From assembly GCA_007844125.1 (NCBI GenBank), contig CM017560.1, forward strand, positions 862,401 to 926,400: 64,000 bases of DNA, read 5' to 3'. A program made the translations under genes and the position numbers. Below the pieces are notes generated by a model. The model was given only the letters and a program-made list of their open reading frames with translations. It was not told where the DNA came from and made no database searches. The stretch is from Sinonovacula constricta. Taxonomy: Eukaryota; Mollusca; Bivalvia; Cardiida; Solecurtidae. Positions within the stretch are counted from its first letter, which is position 1. Every line of letters starts with the position of its first letter. Positions 27,332 to 39,953 of this stretch are shown here, piece after piece.

Positions 27332-27637
27332 ATACTACTACTACTACTACTACTACTACTACAGCTACTACTACTGACTACCGACTACGTCTGACTTTCT
27401 ACGACGACAACAAACAACTACTACTACTACAAACTACTACTATACCAATACTACTACTGCTGCGTTTATGGTATTACTACCACTACTACAACAAACAATA
27501 CTACACTTCTAACTACTACTACTACTACTACTACTACTGACTACTACTACTACTAACTACTTACTACTTCTACACTCTACTACTACTACTTCTACTTCTA
27601 CAAACTACTACTACTACTTCTTATAATACTACTACTT

Positions 27638-27701
<64 letters not shown>

Positions 27702-27919
27702 AACAACAACAACTACTACTAGTTTTACTACTACTTCAACTACTTCTACTACTTCTACTACTACTTCTACTACTACTGCTACAACAACTACTACTTCTAC
27801 TACTACTACTACTACAACTACTACTACTACTTCTACTACTTCTACTACTACTTCTACTACTACTGCTACAACAACTACTACTTCTACTACTACTACTACT
27901 ACAACTACTACTACTACTT

Positions 27920-28016
<97 letters not shown>

Positions 28017-28050
28017 CTCTACTACTTCTACTACTACAACAACTACTACC
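26656..28050. repeat. TAC-triplet array, block 1
   Basis: Dominated by (TAC)n with TTC, TGC and AAC triplet variants and a few non-triplet interruptions. Internal landmarks such as TACTATTTAAATTTCTACTA (about 27056) and ACTGCTGCTGTTCTTGGTAC are repeated in blocks 2 and 3, so the blocks are related by duplication. Poly-Leu, Thr, Tyr, Val and Ser frames are artefacts. Confidence 0.95.
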
Positions 28051-28366
28051 GGACCTGGTAGCGCAATCGGTAGAGCGTCGGCTCCAGGTACGGGAGGCCC
28101 CGGGTTCTATCCCGGGCCGCGACATACCAAAGTCGTTAAATGTGGTAGTTGTATAGCTCCCTTGCTAACGCTCAAACAATTATAAGGGTAGTTCCACGAC
28201 TGATTGGCCCGGTGTCAGGATAATGTGACTGGGTGTGGTATTATGCCAGGTGTTCACGGCATGCTATACACAGTGAAGGCAGCACTATATCTGCTTCAAG
28301 TGGACACCGTCTCCAGATAACTGAAATACTGTTGGTGGGACGATAAACCCAATAAACAAACAAACA
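28051..28366 (+). mobile_element. tRNA-derived SINE, family A, copy 1 in the TAC locus
   Basis: About 316 bp: a tRNA-like head with A-box GTAGCGCAATCGGTAGAGCG and B-box GGGTTCTATCCC, then a body with GTCAGGATAATGTGACTGGG and TTCACGGCATGCTATACACA, and a tail AATAAACAAACAAAC. It differs from the second copy by about one base (GTTGTATAG for GTGGTATAG). It lies inside TAC repeats. Confidence 0.93.
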
Positions 28367-28390
28367 ACTATTACTACTACTACTACTACT

Positions 28391-28528
28391 GCATATTTAT
28401 TGTTTTAAAGCATGTTTAGATTTTCTTCTATTGAGTATGCAAGATTCAACAAAAGAACATTGATTTTATATCGTAAAGGTTAGTAGGCCTTTTGAAAATA
28501 TCATTGTAGAGCTTGCACTGTCATGCTT
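28391..28528. repeat. 138 bp unique spacer, copy 1
   Basis: Starts GCATATTTATTGTTTTAAAG and ends GCACTGTCATGCTTT. Near-identical copies at 30572-30709 and 36391-36528, each followed at once by a TAC array. No coding potential. Confidence 0.95.
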
Positions 28529-28620
<92 letters not shown>

Positions 28621-28902
28621 TTACTACTTCATCTACTTCATCTAATACTACTTCTACTACTACTTCTAATACTACTTCTGCTACTACTTCTACTATTTAA
28701 ATTTCTACTAATGCTGCTGTTACTGGTACTACTGCTACTACTACTACTACTACTTCTTCTACTACTACTTTTACTACTACTACAGCTACTACTACTACAT
28801 CTAGTACTACTACTACTCCTACTTCTACTACTACAACAACAACAACTACTACTACAACTACAACTATTACCATTTCTACTACTGCTGCTGTTCTTGGTAC
28901 TG

Positions 28903-28987
<85 letters not shown>

Positions 28988-28989
28988 AG

Positions 28990-29023
<34 letters not shown>

Positions 29024-29025
29024 AG

Positions 29026-29062
<37 letters not shown>

Positions 29063-29176
29063 TTCTACTACTACAACAACAACTACTACTACTACAACTA
29101 CTACTATTACCATTACTACTACTGCTGCTGTTATGGTACTACTACCACTACTACAACAAAACTACTACTACTACTT

Positions 29177-29210
<34 letters not shown>

Positions 29211-29215
29211 TACTT

Positions 29216-29291
<76 letters not shown>

Positions 29292-29503
29292 AACAACAAC
29301 TACTACTTCTACTACTACTTCAACTACTTCTACTACTTCTACTTCTACTTCTACTACTACTGCTACAACAACTACTACTTCTACTACTACTACTACTACA
29401 ACTACTACTACTACTTCTACTACTTCTACTACTACTTCTACTACTACTGCTACAACAACTACTACTTCTACTACTACTACCACTACAACTACTACTACTA
29501 CTT

Positions 29504-29567
<64 letters not shown>

Positions 29568-29656
29568 AACAACAACTACTACTACTACTACTACTACAAC
29601 TTCTACTACTACTGCTACTACTACATGTACTTCTACTACTACTACTTCTACTACTT

Positions 29657-29717
<61 letters not shown>

Positions 29718-29797
29718 AACTACTACTTCTACTACTACTACTACTTCTACTACTTCTACTACTACTTCTACTACTACTGCTACAACAACTACTACTT

Positions 29798-29867
<70 letters not shown>

Positions 29868-30133
29868 AACAACAACTACTACTACTACTACTACTACAAC
29901 TTCTACTACTACTGCTACTACTACATGTACTTCTACTACTACTACTTCTACTACTTCTACTATTACTACTACTACTGCTACTGCTACTACTACTACTACT
30001 ACAACTACTACTTCTACTACTACTACTACTTCTACTTTTTCTACTACAACTACTTCAACTACTACTACTACTACTTCTACTACTACTACTTCTACTACTT
30101 CTACTACTACTACTGCTTCTACTACTACTTCTA

Positions 30134-30194
<61 letters not shown>

Positions 30195-30228
30195 CTCTAC
30201 TACTTCTACTACTACAACAACTACTACC
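28529..30228. repeat. TAC-triplet array, block 2
   Basis: Same composition and internal landmarks as block 1; part of a tandem unit (spacer, TAC array, SINE, short TAC tail) of about 2.18 kb. The uninterrupted 616-codon Leu/Thr frame through it is low-complexity and is not called. Confidence 0.95.
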
Positions 30229-30544
30229 GGACCTGGTAGCGCAATCGGTAGAGCGTCGGCTCCAGGTACGGGAGGCCCCGGGTTCTATCCCGGGCCGCGA
30301 CATACCAAAGTCGTTAAATGTGGTAGTGGTATAGCTCCCTTGCTAACGCTCAAACAATTATAAGGGTAGTTCCACGACTGATTGGCCCGGTGTCAGGATA
30401 ATGTGACTGGGTGTGGTATTATGCCAGGTGTTCACGGCATGCTATACACAGTGAAGGCAGCACTATATCTGCTTCAAGTGGACACCGTCTCCAGATAACT
30501 GAAATACTGTTGGTGGGACGATAAACCCAATAAACAAACAAACA
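30229..30544 (+). mobile_element. tRNA-derived SINE, family A, copy 2 in the TAC locus
   Basis: Nearly identical to the copies at 28051 and 32776, with the same TAC flanks. The simplest reading is one insertion followed by tandem duplication, not three insertions. Confidence 0.93.
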
Positions 30545-30571
30545 ACTATTACTACTACTACTACTACTACT

Positions 30572-30709
30572 GCATATTTATTGTTTTAAAGCATGTTTAG
30601 ATTTTCTTCTATTGAGTATGCAAGATTCAACAAAAGAACATTGATTTTATATCGTAAAGGTTAGTAGGCCTTTTGAAAATATCATTGTAGAGCTTGCACT
30701 GTCATGCTT
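30572..30709. repeat. 138 bp unique spacer, copy 2
   Basis: Essentially identical to 28391-28528. Confidence 0.95.
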
Positions 30710-30714
30710 TACTA

Positions 30715-30810
<96 letters not shown>

Positions 30811-31092
30811 TTACTACTTCATCTACTTCATCTAATACTACTTCTACTACTACTTCTACTACTACTTCTGCTACTACTTCTACTATTTAAATTTCTACTA
30901 ATGCTGCTGTTACTGGTACTACTGCTACTACTACTACTACTACTTCTTCTACTACTACTTTTACTACTACTACAGCTACTACTACTACATCTAGTACTAC
31001 TACTACTCCTACTTCTACTACTACAACAACAACAACTACTACTACAACTACAACTATTACCATTTCTACTACTGCTGCTGTTCTTGGTACTG

Positions 31093-31179
<87 letters not shown>

Positions 31180-31194
31180 TACTACTACTACTAC

Positions 31195-31234
<40 letters not shown>

Positions 31235-31378
31235 AGCTACTACTACTACTACTACTACTTCTACTTCTACTACTACAACAACAACTACTACTACTACAAC
31301 TACTACTATTACCATTACTACTACTGCTGCTGTTATGGTACTACTATCACTACTACAACAAAACTACTACTACTACTT

Positions 31379-31412
<34 letters not shown>

Positions 31413-31486
31413 TACTTCTACTACTACTACTACTACTTCTACTTCTACAACAACTACTACTACTACTTCTTATAATACTACTACTT

Positions 31487-31544
<58 letters not shown>

Positions 31545-31735
31545 AACAACAACTACTACTTCTACTACTACTTCAACTACTTCTACTTCTTCTGCTACTA
31601 CTTTTACTACTACTACAGCTACTGCTACTACATCTGGTACTACTACTACTCCTACTTCTACTACTACAACAACAACAACTACTACTACAACTACAACTAA
31701 TACCATTTCTACTACTGCTGCTGTTCTTGGTACTG

Positions 31736-31817
<82 letters not shown>

Positions 31818-32093
31818 AGCTACTACTACTACTACTACTACTACTACAGCTACTACTACTACTACTACTACTTGTACTTCTACTACTACAACAACAACTA
31901 CTACTACTACAACTACTACTATTACCATTACTACTACTGCTGCTGTTATGGTACTACTACCACTACTACAACAAAACTACTACTACTACTTCTACTACTA
32001 CTACTACTACTACTTCTACTACTTCTACTACTACTACTACTACTTCTACTTCTACAACAACTACTACTACTACTTCTTATAATACTACTACTT

Positions 32094-32160
<67 letters not shown>

Positions 32161-32377
32161 AACAACAACTACTACTTCTACTACTACTTCAACTACTTCT
32201 ACTACTTCTACTACTACTTCTACTACTACTGCTACAACAACTACTACTTCTACTACTACTACTACTACAACTACTACTACTACTATACTTCTACTACTTC
32301 TACTACTACTTCTACTACTACTGCTACAACAACTACTACTTCTACTACTACTACTACTACAACTACTACTACTACTT

Positions 32378-32426
<49 letters not shown>

Positions 32427-32695
32427 AACAACAACTACTACTACTACTACTACTACAACTTCTACTACTACTGCTACTACTACATGTACTTCTACTACTA
32501 CTACTTCTACTACTTCTACTATTACTACTACTACTACTACTACTACAACTACTACTACAACTACTACTTCTACTACTACTACTACTTCTACTTCTTCTAC
32601 TACAACTACTTCAACTACTACTACTACTTCTTCTACTACTACCTCTACTACTTCTACTACTACTACTGCTTCTACTACTACTTCTACTACCACTG

Positions 32696-32741
<46 letters not shown>

Positions 32742-32775
32742 CTCTTCTACTTCTACTACTACAACAACTACTACC
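30710..32775. repeat. TAC-triplet array, block 3
   Basis: Triplet array longer than block 2. It carries the TACTATTTAAATTTCTACTA landmark (about 30882) and repeats of the ACTGCTGCTGTTCTTGGTAC and CTGCTGCTGTTATGGTACTA segments within the block, showing further internal duplication. Confidence 0.95.
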
Positions 32776-33091
32776 GGACCTGGTAGCGCAATCGGCAGAG
32801 CGTCGGCTCCAGGTACGGGAGGCCCCGGGTTCTATCCCGGGCCGCGACATACCAAAGTCGTTAAATGTGGTAGTGGTATAGCTCCCTTGCTAACGCTCAA
32901 ACAATTATAAGGGTAGTTCCACGACTGATTGGCCCGGTGTCAGGATAATGTGACTGGGTGTGGTATTATGCCAGGTGTTCACGGCATGCTATACACAGTG
33001 AAGGCAGCACTATATCTGCTTCAAGTGGACACCGTCTCCAGATAACTGAAATACTGTTGGTGGGACGATAAACCCAATAAACAAACAAACA
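32776..33091 (+). mobile_element. tRNA-derived SINE, family A, copy 3 in the TAC locus
   Basis: As the other copies, with one private change in the A-box region (CGGCAGAGCG for CGGTAGAGCG). It is followed by degenerate TAC triplets, not by the 138 bp spacer, so it marks the right edge of the tandem duplication. Confidence 0.93.
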
Positions 33092-33226
33092 ACTATTACT
33101 ACTACTACTTCTACTGCTGCTACAACTCCTACTATTACCATGTCTACTACTGCTGCTGTTATTGGTACTGCTACTACGACTACCGCTACTTCTACTACTC
33201 CTAAAGCTACTACAACTTTTTTGTAG
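33092..33226. repeat. Degenerate TAC-triplet tail
   Basis: Imperfect triplets with TGC, TCC and ACG variants end at a TTTTTTGTAG boundary. Confidence 0.9.
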
Positions 33227-33373
33227 TAACTGTACACGTAATGATAAGAAGAAGAATCATTCTCAAAACTGGATGTAGGTGTAGGACCCTTAAGATAGCA
33301 GAACCTATATTCTACTGACTTGCAAATTAAGGGACTCACGCTTACGTTGGAACGCTTTATATAAAGTGAACCT

Positions 33374-33650
33374 GCCGCAATAGCTCAGTTGGTAGAGCGT
33401 CGGCTTGAAGATCGGGAAGTCGCGGGTTGAAACCCCGGCCGGGTCAAACCAAAGACTTTAAAGTTGGTAGTAGTGGCTTCCCTCCTAACGCTCAGGGCTA
33501 AGGGGACAGCATTACGCCTGACTCGTTGGTGTCAGTATAATGGACCGGCCGGGTTCAGTCCCTGGGCACTTCATAAGTGCCCCTGTGCTATAATGAAAGA
33601 ATTGTCGCTGCACAGTATCGGCAAAAACGCCGGCAAATCCCATCCCTATA
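33374..33650 (+). mobile_element. tRNA-Phe-like-headed SINE, family A' (same body as family A)
   Basis: The head GCCGCAATAGCTCAGTTGGT then AGAGCGTCGGCTTGAAGATC closely resembles tRNA-Phe(GAA) through the anticodon arm, with B-box GGGTTGAAACCCC. The acceptor 3' strand does not pair with the 5' strand, so it is not a working tRNA gene. The body has ACCAAAGAC, GTAGTGGCTTCCCTCCTAAC and GGTGTCAGTATAATGG, matching family A (ACCAAAGTC, TATAGCTCCCTTGCTAAC, GGTGTCAGGATAATGTG). The tRNA parts differ more than the bodies do. Confidence 0.8.
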
Positions 33651-34942
33651 TAATGTGAAAATGCTGTGAATTTTGTGCCAGCATATGCGAACAACTAAAC
33701 TATATCTTACGGGCATTTTGATGGTTTATTTATTTCTCTGCTGAGAAACAAAACGTTTGACATTTGAGGATATTCGACAACAATTAAGGATAATGTTAAG
33801 ATTGCGAACTTTCACCCAGGACTAATGGACAAATCGTGCCCTCATGACTGGCCCAGTTTCGCCTACTCATGCAATTGTTTAAACAGTGGCAAACATCCGC
33901 TCTTTAGAAAATAGAAAACACTTTAACATCGGGTGAAAATGGCATGTTTAGTGATTACATAGTATATCAAAGGTTAGAGTGGACCAGTTTTAACCGGTTT
34001 TCCAGATTTGTCCCGCCATGCGGTATTCAACACAAACACTGATGCACAAACGCATACCTCTTTGTCTGGTAACAAATACACATGCCGCTCACCAAAGCAT
34101 CGGGTAATTTTATAAAAAAACAACAACATAAACAACATATACTACTGTGTGTAGCATTTGGCTTCTAAATGTTCCTTGCCTGAGGCAACACAATCTAGTT
34201 TATAATATTTAATTGCTTTTATACTTAATTATATTGTTTCCAGTTTACCGTACGTATGGTTACAATAGACGAGCAGCAAGGAATACAAGTATAACCTAGT
34301 TCATATAAAGTAGTTCATAGAGTTCGCGTTATACAGTTAACCGTATTCACGAGTAACATGCACTTCACTAAAAATAGAAAACATGAACACAGATTTTAAT
34401 TATTTTTAAGTATTACCAGTATGTATGCTAATGCCCAACTTAGTGAAATGTGAACTACCCCATTATGATCCACAGTACGTGTCGTCAAGCAACCATCATT
34501 CAAACAGCTTTGGTGAAAGCAGAACGTGCATAAAACTGGAATATTACACATGGAGGTTGATCAAATTAGTATTTAGAAGGGAGTTTAATAATGGAGTTCG
34601 ACACTTTATAAAATTATTCATTAATAAAATATTATACAAATGATAAAAATCAATATATAGCTGTAATTGTGTCTTCCTTTAGTTTGTATTCAATGCCTTG
34701 AAGCTGGTATCCAACAGTTACCTGAATGCTACCTGAAAAGATTCCGTGAAATGCTGTTTATTTGTGCCATACATTGGGAAAGTAAAGCAAAACACGTCAT
34801 TGATATTACAATAAGTTACACCGCACAGTTGGCTTTTTTAAACAAAACCACGCTTATGTTAACTATCCTGGTAATAAGCTGTGACTATGATTTACACATT
34901 ATACAACTTCTACTACTACTGCTACTACACATTAACTACACG
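33651..34942. other. Intergenic DNA, no gene seen
   Basis: Frames of up to 105 codons (34667-34984, +) have no recognisable motif, and that one ends in a SINE-like B-box. No tandem repeat. Confidence 0.5.
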
Positions 34943-35005
34943 TTAAGTCCTTTGCCCCGGACTGGATTCGAACCCACATGGTGAAAGGCTAAGCCTCAGA
35001 TGGCG
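34943..35005 (-). mobile_element. SINE family B fragment
   Basis: On the minus strand it reads GGCTTAGCCTTTCACCATGT, then GGGTTCGAATCC (a B-box) and GGGGCAAAGGACTTAA, matching the plus-strand family B copy at about 18515-18565. Confidence 0.6.
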
Positions 35006-35358
35006 AATCATTTTCCATCCTTCTTTGTTTATTGATACATAAAAACAACTGCAGGTCACAAATCGACTAATATGTAAAGTTTGGCCGTAAACGGCTTGTA
35101 ACGAAAATAACACAATCGAAACAATGCCGGTATGAATTAAGACTCTAAAAGCCGACAAGGGCATCAAAGGACCGACAAAGATCGACATTCTAATAATCTC
35201 TGTTTCTCACTTAAACACGAGTATTTAATTGCAAAATTGAGTTATTAAAAACATTTAATGGATAATTGACTTGTTGCCGTTTATTTATTTCAATAAGACA
35301 TTAAATACTAAAAGGATTTTGCTGTTACTAAATGTTAAACATTCTCGTGCGAGCTATT

Positions 35359-36054
35359 TTATGGAAGAGGATATCCGCCAATACTCTGATTACTATTTCT
35401 AACTTTCAATACACGGATTTGTTACTTTAAATGTCAATTGGTAAATTGTAACATCGCTATCTAATATACATCCACACTTTTATATGAAAATATCTCATCA
35501 CATGAAAAAGTTCACATTTTAACATTACATTTGAACAATTATAAGAGAAATAAATGAGAATGAGATAGTATGTTCTTCCAGAAACGTCCGATAAGTATAT
35601 TAAATTGGATTGAATTTTAAGAAAACAAAGACCTTATATGGTAAAATTACTTGCAGAGTTTGAATACAAACATTAATAACTACATATGGCAAACGACAAC
35701 GCGTTCAATTTGACATTAAATAACGTTTTTCCATTTTATCTCCTTTTAAGAGTCTATTCTACTTCCGTTCTATTTTAAACTTAGTGACTTCTATATTTAT
35801 GTGTTACCGCCACTAGCGTCTGAATGTTGTTAATTCTTAATTTGTAATTTGTGACTTTAGAATTGTGACTTTGTTGGTTGTAAATTGTAAGCGAACATAA
35901 AAAGTGTGACTTGATTATAGTGACTTGAGATTTGTTATTTTCAAACTGTATACGAAACATGTGAATTAGATACAAGTAAAAAACAAGGTGTTTGTGCAAC
36001 AAATATCACATTTCAAATTAGATATTGAATATTGGCGGATATCCCTTTCCATAC
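35359..36054. mobile_element. Non-autonomous DNA transposon with 24 bp terminal inverted repeats
   Basis: The left end TATGGAAGAGGATATCCGCC and right end GGCGGATATCCCTTTCCATA are inverted repeats of about 24 bp with about two mismatches. Length is about 695 bp and the interior is AT-rich with no convincing ORF. Flanks share CTATTT on both sides, compatible with a decayed short target duplication. A second diverged copy lacking the right end lies at about 49331-50671, so this is a repeat family. Confidence 0.82.
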
Positions 36055-36390
36055 TATTTAGCATGCGAACATGCGAACATGTGAACAGCAAGCTTCATTT
36101 AGCATCACAAAAACTCCATCCAGCAGTACTTCATGTCATCAGCTCTCACAGCACGCAGTGCCCTTAGATCACGACATCGGATCAGATATCCTTCCACCAG
36201 TTATCTTCCATCCTTCTAACACTGGGCATGTATACTGTTGTGTGGGACACGCATGGTAAGTTTGATATAGACGACACTCAAATAATCTTAAAGTAATAAG
36301 CATTGAATATCACACTCGGATCTATGATGTGAGGACTTCTGTACAGGTAGTCGGATTAGGTCTCGATTTCTCGCGTTTGTGCTGTTTCAT
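36055..36390. other. Unique sequence between two repeats
   Basis: A 62-codon frame (36071-36259) without recognisable motif. No repeat noticed. Confidence 0.5.
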
Positions 36391-36528
36391 GCATATTTAT
36401 TGTTTTAAAGCATGTTTAGATTTTCTTCTGTTAAGTATGCAAGATTCAACAAAAGAACATTGATTTTATATCGTAAAGGTTAGTAGGCCTTTTGAAAATA
36501 TCATTGTAGAGCTTGCACTGTCATGCTT
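36391..36528. repeat. 138 bp unique spacer, orphan copy
   Basis: Near-identical (about two differences) to 28391-28528 and 30572-30709 although 5.7 kb away. It is preceded by sequence unlike the SINE flank of the other copies and followed at once by a TAC array. Confidence 0.93.
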
Positions 36529-36950
<422 letters not shown>

Positions 36951-37425
36951 TACAACTTTTATATCACATATTCTAAAATATAGTTTCCATCAACAAGACT
37001 ATTTGCCAGATAATCTTACCTGTGGCTATATATTCTATTTAAACCTTGTAAAATCGATATTTTACTCGCGGTTTAATTAACTATTTATGTTTTGTGTTTG
37101 TGATTGTAATGAGCGATAAGGAGTTTCAGTTGTTAGCTAAGCAATAATGATGTTTTTAACGCATTTCTGGAAACGCAGGAGCAGCTCAAAAATGCTGTGT
37201 TCGTCTTTCTTTAAATTGCAATACGAACCAGTTATTTCCGCTGTGATATCTAATAAACTGAACAGCGAGCGTGGCAATAGAGGTACATGACTGAAAGGCG
37301 TGTGAAAAATATGCACCACTAATTGCAACATATGGATTTGTTTATCATTATTTATCATTGCTTATTATTATATCAGACGGAAATTATATTATCATGTGAT
37401 CATATTATCATGTGATCATAATGGT
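36951..37425. other. Intergenic DNA, no gene seen
   Basis: One 73-codon minus-strand frame without motif. A short duplication (ATTATCATGTGATCAT) occurs at about 37388-37418. Confidence 0.5.
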
Positions 37426-37427
37426 TT

Positions 37428-38822
37428 CACGATAGTTTGTATTATGCTTTGACACTAGTTATTTTTTTACCATAGTTTTTATTATGCATTGACCATAGTT
37501 TGTGTTATGCTTTGACCATAGTTTGTGTTATGCTTTGCCCATAATTTGTGTTATGCATTGACCATATTTTGTTATGCTTTGCCCATAGTTTGTGTTATGC
37601 TTTGACAATGGTTTGTGTTATGCATGGCCCATAGTTTGTGTTATGTATTGCCCATAGTTTGTTTTATGCATTGTCCATAGTTTGTGTTATGTATTGCCCA
37701 TAGTTTGTTTTATGCATTATCCATAGTTTGTGTTATGCATTACCCATTGTTTGAGTTATGCTTTGAGAATAGTTTGTGTTATGCTTTGAGAATAGTTTGT
37801 GTTATACATTGCCCATAGTTTGTATTGTGCATTGTTCATAGTTTGTGTTATGTTTTGACAATAGTTTTTGTTATGTTTTGACAATAGTTTGTGTTATTTA
37901 TTTCCCATAGTTTGTGTTATGCATTGCCCATAGTTTATTTTATGCATTGCCCATAGTTTTTTTATGCTTTGACCATAGTTTGTGTAATGCTTTGACCATA
38001 GTTTTTGTTATGCTTTGACAATGGTTTGTGTTATGCATTGCCGATAGTTTGTTTTATGCATTGCCCATAGTTTGTGTTATGCATTGCCCATAGTTTGTGT
38101 TATGCATTGCCCATAGCTTGTGTTATGCTTTGTGAATAGTTTGTGTTATGCATTGCCCATTGTTTGTGTTATGTATTGCCTATAGTTTGTGTTATGCTCT
38201 GACCATAGTTTGTTTTATGCATTGCCCATGGTTTGTTTTATGCTTTGACCATAGTTTGTGTTATGCATTGACCATAGTTTGTGTTATGCTTTGACCATAG
38301 TTTGTGTTATGAATTGCCCATAGTTTGTGTTATGAATTGCCTATAGTTTGTGTTATGCATTGCCCATAGTTTGTGTTATGCTTTGACAAGGGTTTGTGTT
38401 ATGCATTGTCCATATTTTGTTTTATGCATTGCACATAGTTTATTTTTGCATTGCCCATAGTTTGTGTTATGCTTTGACAATGGTTTGTGTTATGTATTGC
38501 CCATACGTTGTTTTATGCATTGTCCATAGTTTGTTTTACGCATTGTCCAAAGTTTATTTTATGCATTGCCCATAGTTTGTGTTATGCATTGAGAATAGTT
38601 TGTTTTATGCATTGACCATAGTTTTTATGCATTGCCCATAGTTTGTTTTATGCATTGCCCATAGTTTGTTTTATGCATTGCCCATAGTTTGCGTTATGCT
38701 TTGAGAATAGTTTTTGTTATGCTTTGACCATTGTTTGCGTTAGGCTTTGTTATAATTTGCATTCATCATAGTTTGAATTATGCTTTCACCATAATTTGTA
38801 TTATGCTTTAGCCATAGTTTTT
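37428..38822. repeat. 23 bp minisatellite array, about 60 copies
   Basis: The unit TAGTTTGTGTTATGCATTGC plus CCA has frequent variants (GCTTTGACCA, GAGAA, TTTTATG). Both ends decay gradually. Confidence 0.95.
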
Positions 38823-39582
38823 CCATCATTTTTTTATTTATGTGACCTATCTGCATTATTTCTTTGAAGACTTACTGTCATGATTCTTTCCGTACGGATT
38901 TTAACTTTGATATTTATTGATTGGTCCCTGGGTATGCCCACACCATTCTCTCATTTTTGTCATTTTAAAATAAGATTTTATCAAGTTTCAAGCCCCACTC
39001 CCCTTATTGACTTCTGAGAGTGATTAAAACACTGTCATTGCACAATGCACAGTGTCACAGCCATCAAGATAGATTTGGCTTGCGTCTGTTTTTACTAAAA
39101 AGGCACTTACGTTTACTTTATTTCCTCGGGACCCTAGATAATGTCATTCAGAATATATCTGGCATCAAAACGTGAGTTGTTGTTGTTTTTTTTGTATGTT
39201 TTTGTTTAATTAAACATCATACCTTACATAAATATATTGAGATGAGTCGTCCTTGAAAATAAGAATTATACAATTGTTTTCAGTGTAACAACATGCCGTA
39301 AAAATATCACATAATGCCGTGATTGTTCACATCGTTCTAACAATTCAATTAAGTCTTGAAAACTAAACAAAAAGTCCATTGGAAAATTGTGGGACCCATT
39401 TATTATATGAAATAGTGTTAGGCATGTCAAACCCAGCTACACCAATACTGTATACATGCGTACGTTATGAAGTGGTTCTTAAAAGCATGTGTTTGCTTAT
39501 ACTTGAGAAGCTTACAATGCTGCGAATGATAAGATAGGGATTGATCAAAGGAAATATATAGACAATTGGTGGTTCTTCTCAC
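38823..39582. other. Intergenic DNA, no gene seen
   Basis: No frame or repeat of note. Confidence 0.5.
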
Positions 39583-39953
39583 TATCGAGTCTTGAAGTCG
39601 AGATATTATAAAATGTCAGTATCTAGTCTTGAAGTCGGGATATTATAAAATGTCAGTATCGAGTCTTGAAGTCGGGATATTATAAAATGTCAGTATCTAG
39701 TCTTGAAGTCGGGATATTATAAAATGTCAGTATCGAGTCTTGAAGTCGAGATATTATAAAATGTCAGTATCTAGTCTTGAAGTCGGGATATTATAAAATG
39801 TCAGTATCGAGTCTTGAAGTCGGGATATTATAAAATGTCAGTCTATCGAGTCTTGAAGTCGGGATATTATAAAATGTCAGTATCTAGTCTTGAAGTCGGG
39901 ATATTATAAAATGTCACTATATAGTCTTTAAGTCGGGATATTATTAAATTTCT
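39583..39953. repeat. 37 bp array, left segment (about 10 copies)
   Basis: The unit contains TATCTAGTCTTGAAGTCGGG and ATATTATAAAATGTCAG. TATCGAG and TATCTAG types largely alternate, so there is a 74 bp dimer. Homogeneous compared with the right segment. Confidence 0.95.

Noticed and set aside
28513..30363. 616-codon open frame (Leu/Thr-rich) and similar long frames at 26850-32881
   Set aside because: They are products of TAC-triplet repeats, which rarely give stops; frames are open on both strands and end in a SINE. No codon-level or domain signal.
33374..33446. Functional tRNA-Phe gene
   Set aside because: The anticodon arm fits, but the acceptor strands do not pair, the B-box is altered and a SINE body follows.
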